Part shown: positions 5,192 through 5,727 of the stretch, piece after piece
Layout: each line of letters begins with the position of its first letter
How positions within the stretch are numbered: position 1 is the first letter of the stretch
Assembly (NCBI GenBank): GCA_046582475.1
Contig: JAYGEH010000095.1
Coordinates: 1-5,727 of the forward strand
Direction of reading: 5' to 3'
DNA: 5,727 nt
DNA from: GCA-2687515 sp046582475
GTDB taxonomy: Bacteria; Pseudomonadota; Alphaproteobacteria; Rhodospirillales; UBA2165
The notes under the pieces: model-generated
What the model was told of the DNA's origin: nothing
Database searches by the model: none
The model's input: only the letters and a program-made list of their open reading frames with translations
Position numbers and translations under genes: made by a program

Positions 5192-5195
5192 AATA

Positions 5196-5727
5196 ATGAA
5201 AGCCCTGGTGCTGGAAAAGCAAGGTGAGCCGTTCGTCCTGAAAGACGTGCCCGACCCCAAGGCGGGACCGGCGGAAGCGGTGGCCAGGGTCTTGGCCTGC
5301 GGCGCCGGCCTGACCATCCAGCATTACAAGATCGGGCGCACACATATCGAGACGCCGCGCATCATCGGCCACGAGATCGCCGCCGAGATTGTCGAGATCG
5401 GGCCCGGCGTCACCAACGTGAAGGTGGGCGATGCGGTGACCGCCTATTACTATCTGAACTGCGGCCATTGCCCCAACTGCCTGGCCAATCTGGAACCCCA
5501 TTGCGAGAACCTTGCCGGCAATGTGGGCAAGGATTGCGACGGCGGCTACGCCGAGTTCATCAAGCTGCCGGCACACAATTTTTTACCTCTTCCCGATGGC
5601 CTCGATTACCAGAACCACCCGGCCGAGGTAAGCGTCATCTGCGATGCCATCGCGACGCCGCTGAAAGTCAACAAGCGCACCCGGACGGCGCCCGGCGAGA
5701 CGGTGGCCGTGTTCGGCGCCGGCGGCG
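5196..5727 (+). CDS. Zinc-dependent alcohol dehydrogenase (MDR superfamily), 5' half, cut by the window edge
   Basis: The frame is open from ATG 5196 to the end of the window, giving 177 complete residues of a family usually 340-380 long. These enzymes oxidise alcohols or reduce carbonyls with NAD(P). The GroES-like domain is complete enough to read. C35 and H59-E60 in GHEIAAEI are expected catalytic-zinc ligands. C89, C92, C95 and C103 form the four-Cys structural-zinc lobe. D115-G-G-Y-A-E matches the family's GGYAEF segment. The Rossmann glycine motif (VAVFGAGG) starts at the very end. After C35 the usual Ser/Thr and nearby His of the proton relay (CGTDxxH in many members) read C-G-A-G-L-T, so A37 and T40 replace them. 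The gene follows a terminator and probably forms its own unit. Substrate is unknown; its neighbours suggest a hydroxy intermediate of a catabolic route. Confidence 0.94.
   Translation, partial: MKALVLEKQGEPFVLKDVPDPKAGPAEAVARVLACGAGLTIQHYKIGRTHIETPRIIGHEIAAEIVEIGPGVTNVKVGDAVTAYYYLNCGHCPNCLANLEPHCENLAGNVGKDCDGGYAEFIKLPAHNFLPLPDGLDYQNHPAEVSVICDAIATPLKVNKRTRTAPGETVAVFGAGG

Noticed and set aside
1..5727. CRISPR array, tRNA, rRNA, insertion sequence with transposase, phage or toxin-antitoxin genes
   Set aside because: No regularly spaced long repeats, tRNA-like cloverleaf, rRNA-like sequence, transposase motif or paired small genes were seen on either strand.

Overview
The window looks like an accessory, catabolic-type segment of a GC-rich proteobacterial chromosome. 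An alphaproteobacterium is my best guess, from the strong G/C preference at third codon positions, the gene families present, and one intergenic palindrome that resembles a repeat I associate with that class. No ribosomal or other marker gene is present, so the taxonomy is inference only.

Layout, left to right. The first 132 bases are the 3' end of a gene whose last residues carry the Asp-x-x-His block of SGNH/GDSL hydrolases. An AT-richer gap of about 540 bases follows. It holds a decayed palindromic repeat, several small hairpins and, near its right end, a good sigma70-like promoter. That promoter leads into a two-gene plus-strand unit: a short-chain dehydrogenase/reductase (673-1482) and, 18 bases later, an amidohydrolase of the ACMSD / resorcylate-decarboxylase type (1501-2496). 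Convergent to it, on the minus strand, is an ornithine cyclodeaminase/mu-crystallin family gene (2586-3551, or 3599 with the longer start). A divergent intergenic region with three spaced CTTTCCA repeats separates that gene from an acyl-CoA dehydrogenase (3768-4955). A structured 240-base gap with a clear intrinsic terminator comes next, then the 5' half of a zinc-dependent alcohol dehydrogenase (5196 to the window edge).

Together the genes look like parts of a degradative route: two alcohol/ketone-type oxidoreductases, a metal-dependent decarboxylase or hydrolase, an FAD acyl-CoA dehydrogenase and an NAD(P)-linked imine/amino-acid enzyme. An aromatic, alicyclic or other carboxylated substrate would fit, but no gene fixes the compound, and the mixed orientation means this is at least three transcription units.

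The most striking point is that three of the oxidoreductases depart from their families' usual catalytic residues. The SDR has lost all four tetrad residues, with Asn and Lys apparently exchanged between their two positions. The acyl-CoA dehydrogenase has Asp where the catalytic Glu normally lies. The alcohol dehydrogenase has Ala where the Ser/Thr proton-relay residue is expected. The reading frames are otherwise intact and the cofactor motifs are kept, so these look like diverged working enzymes rather than pseudogenes.
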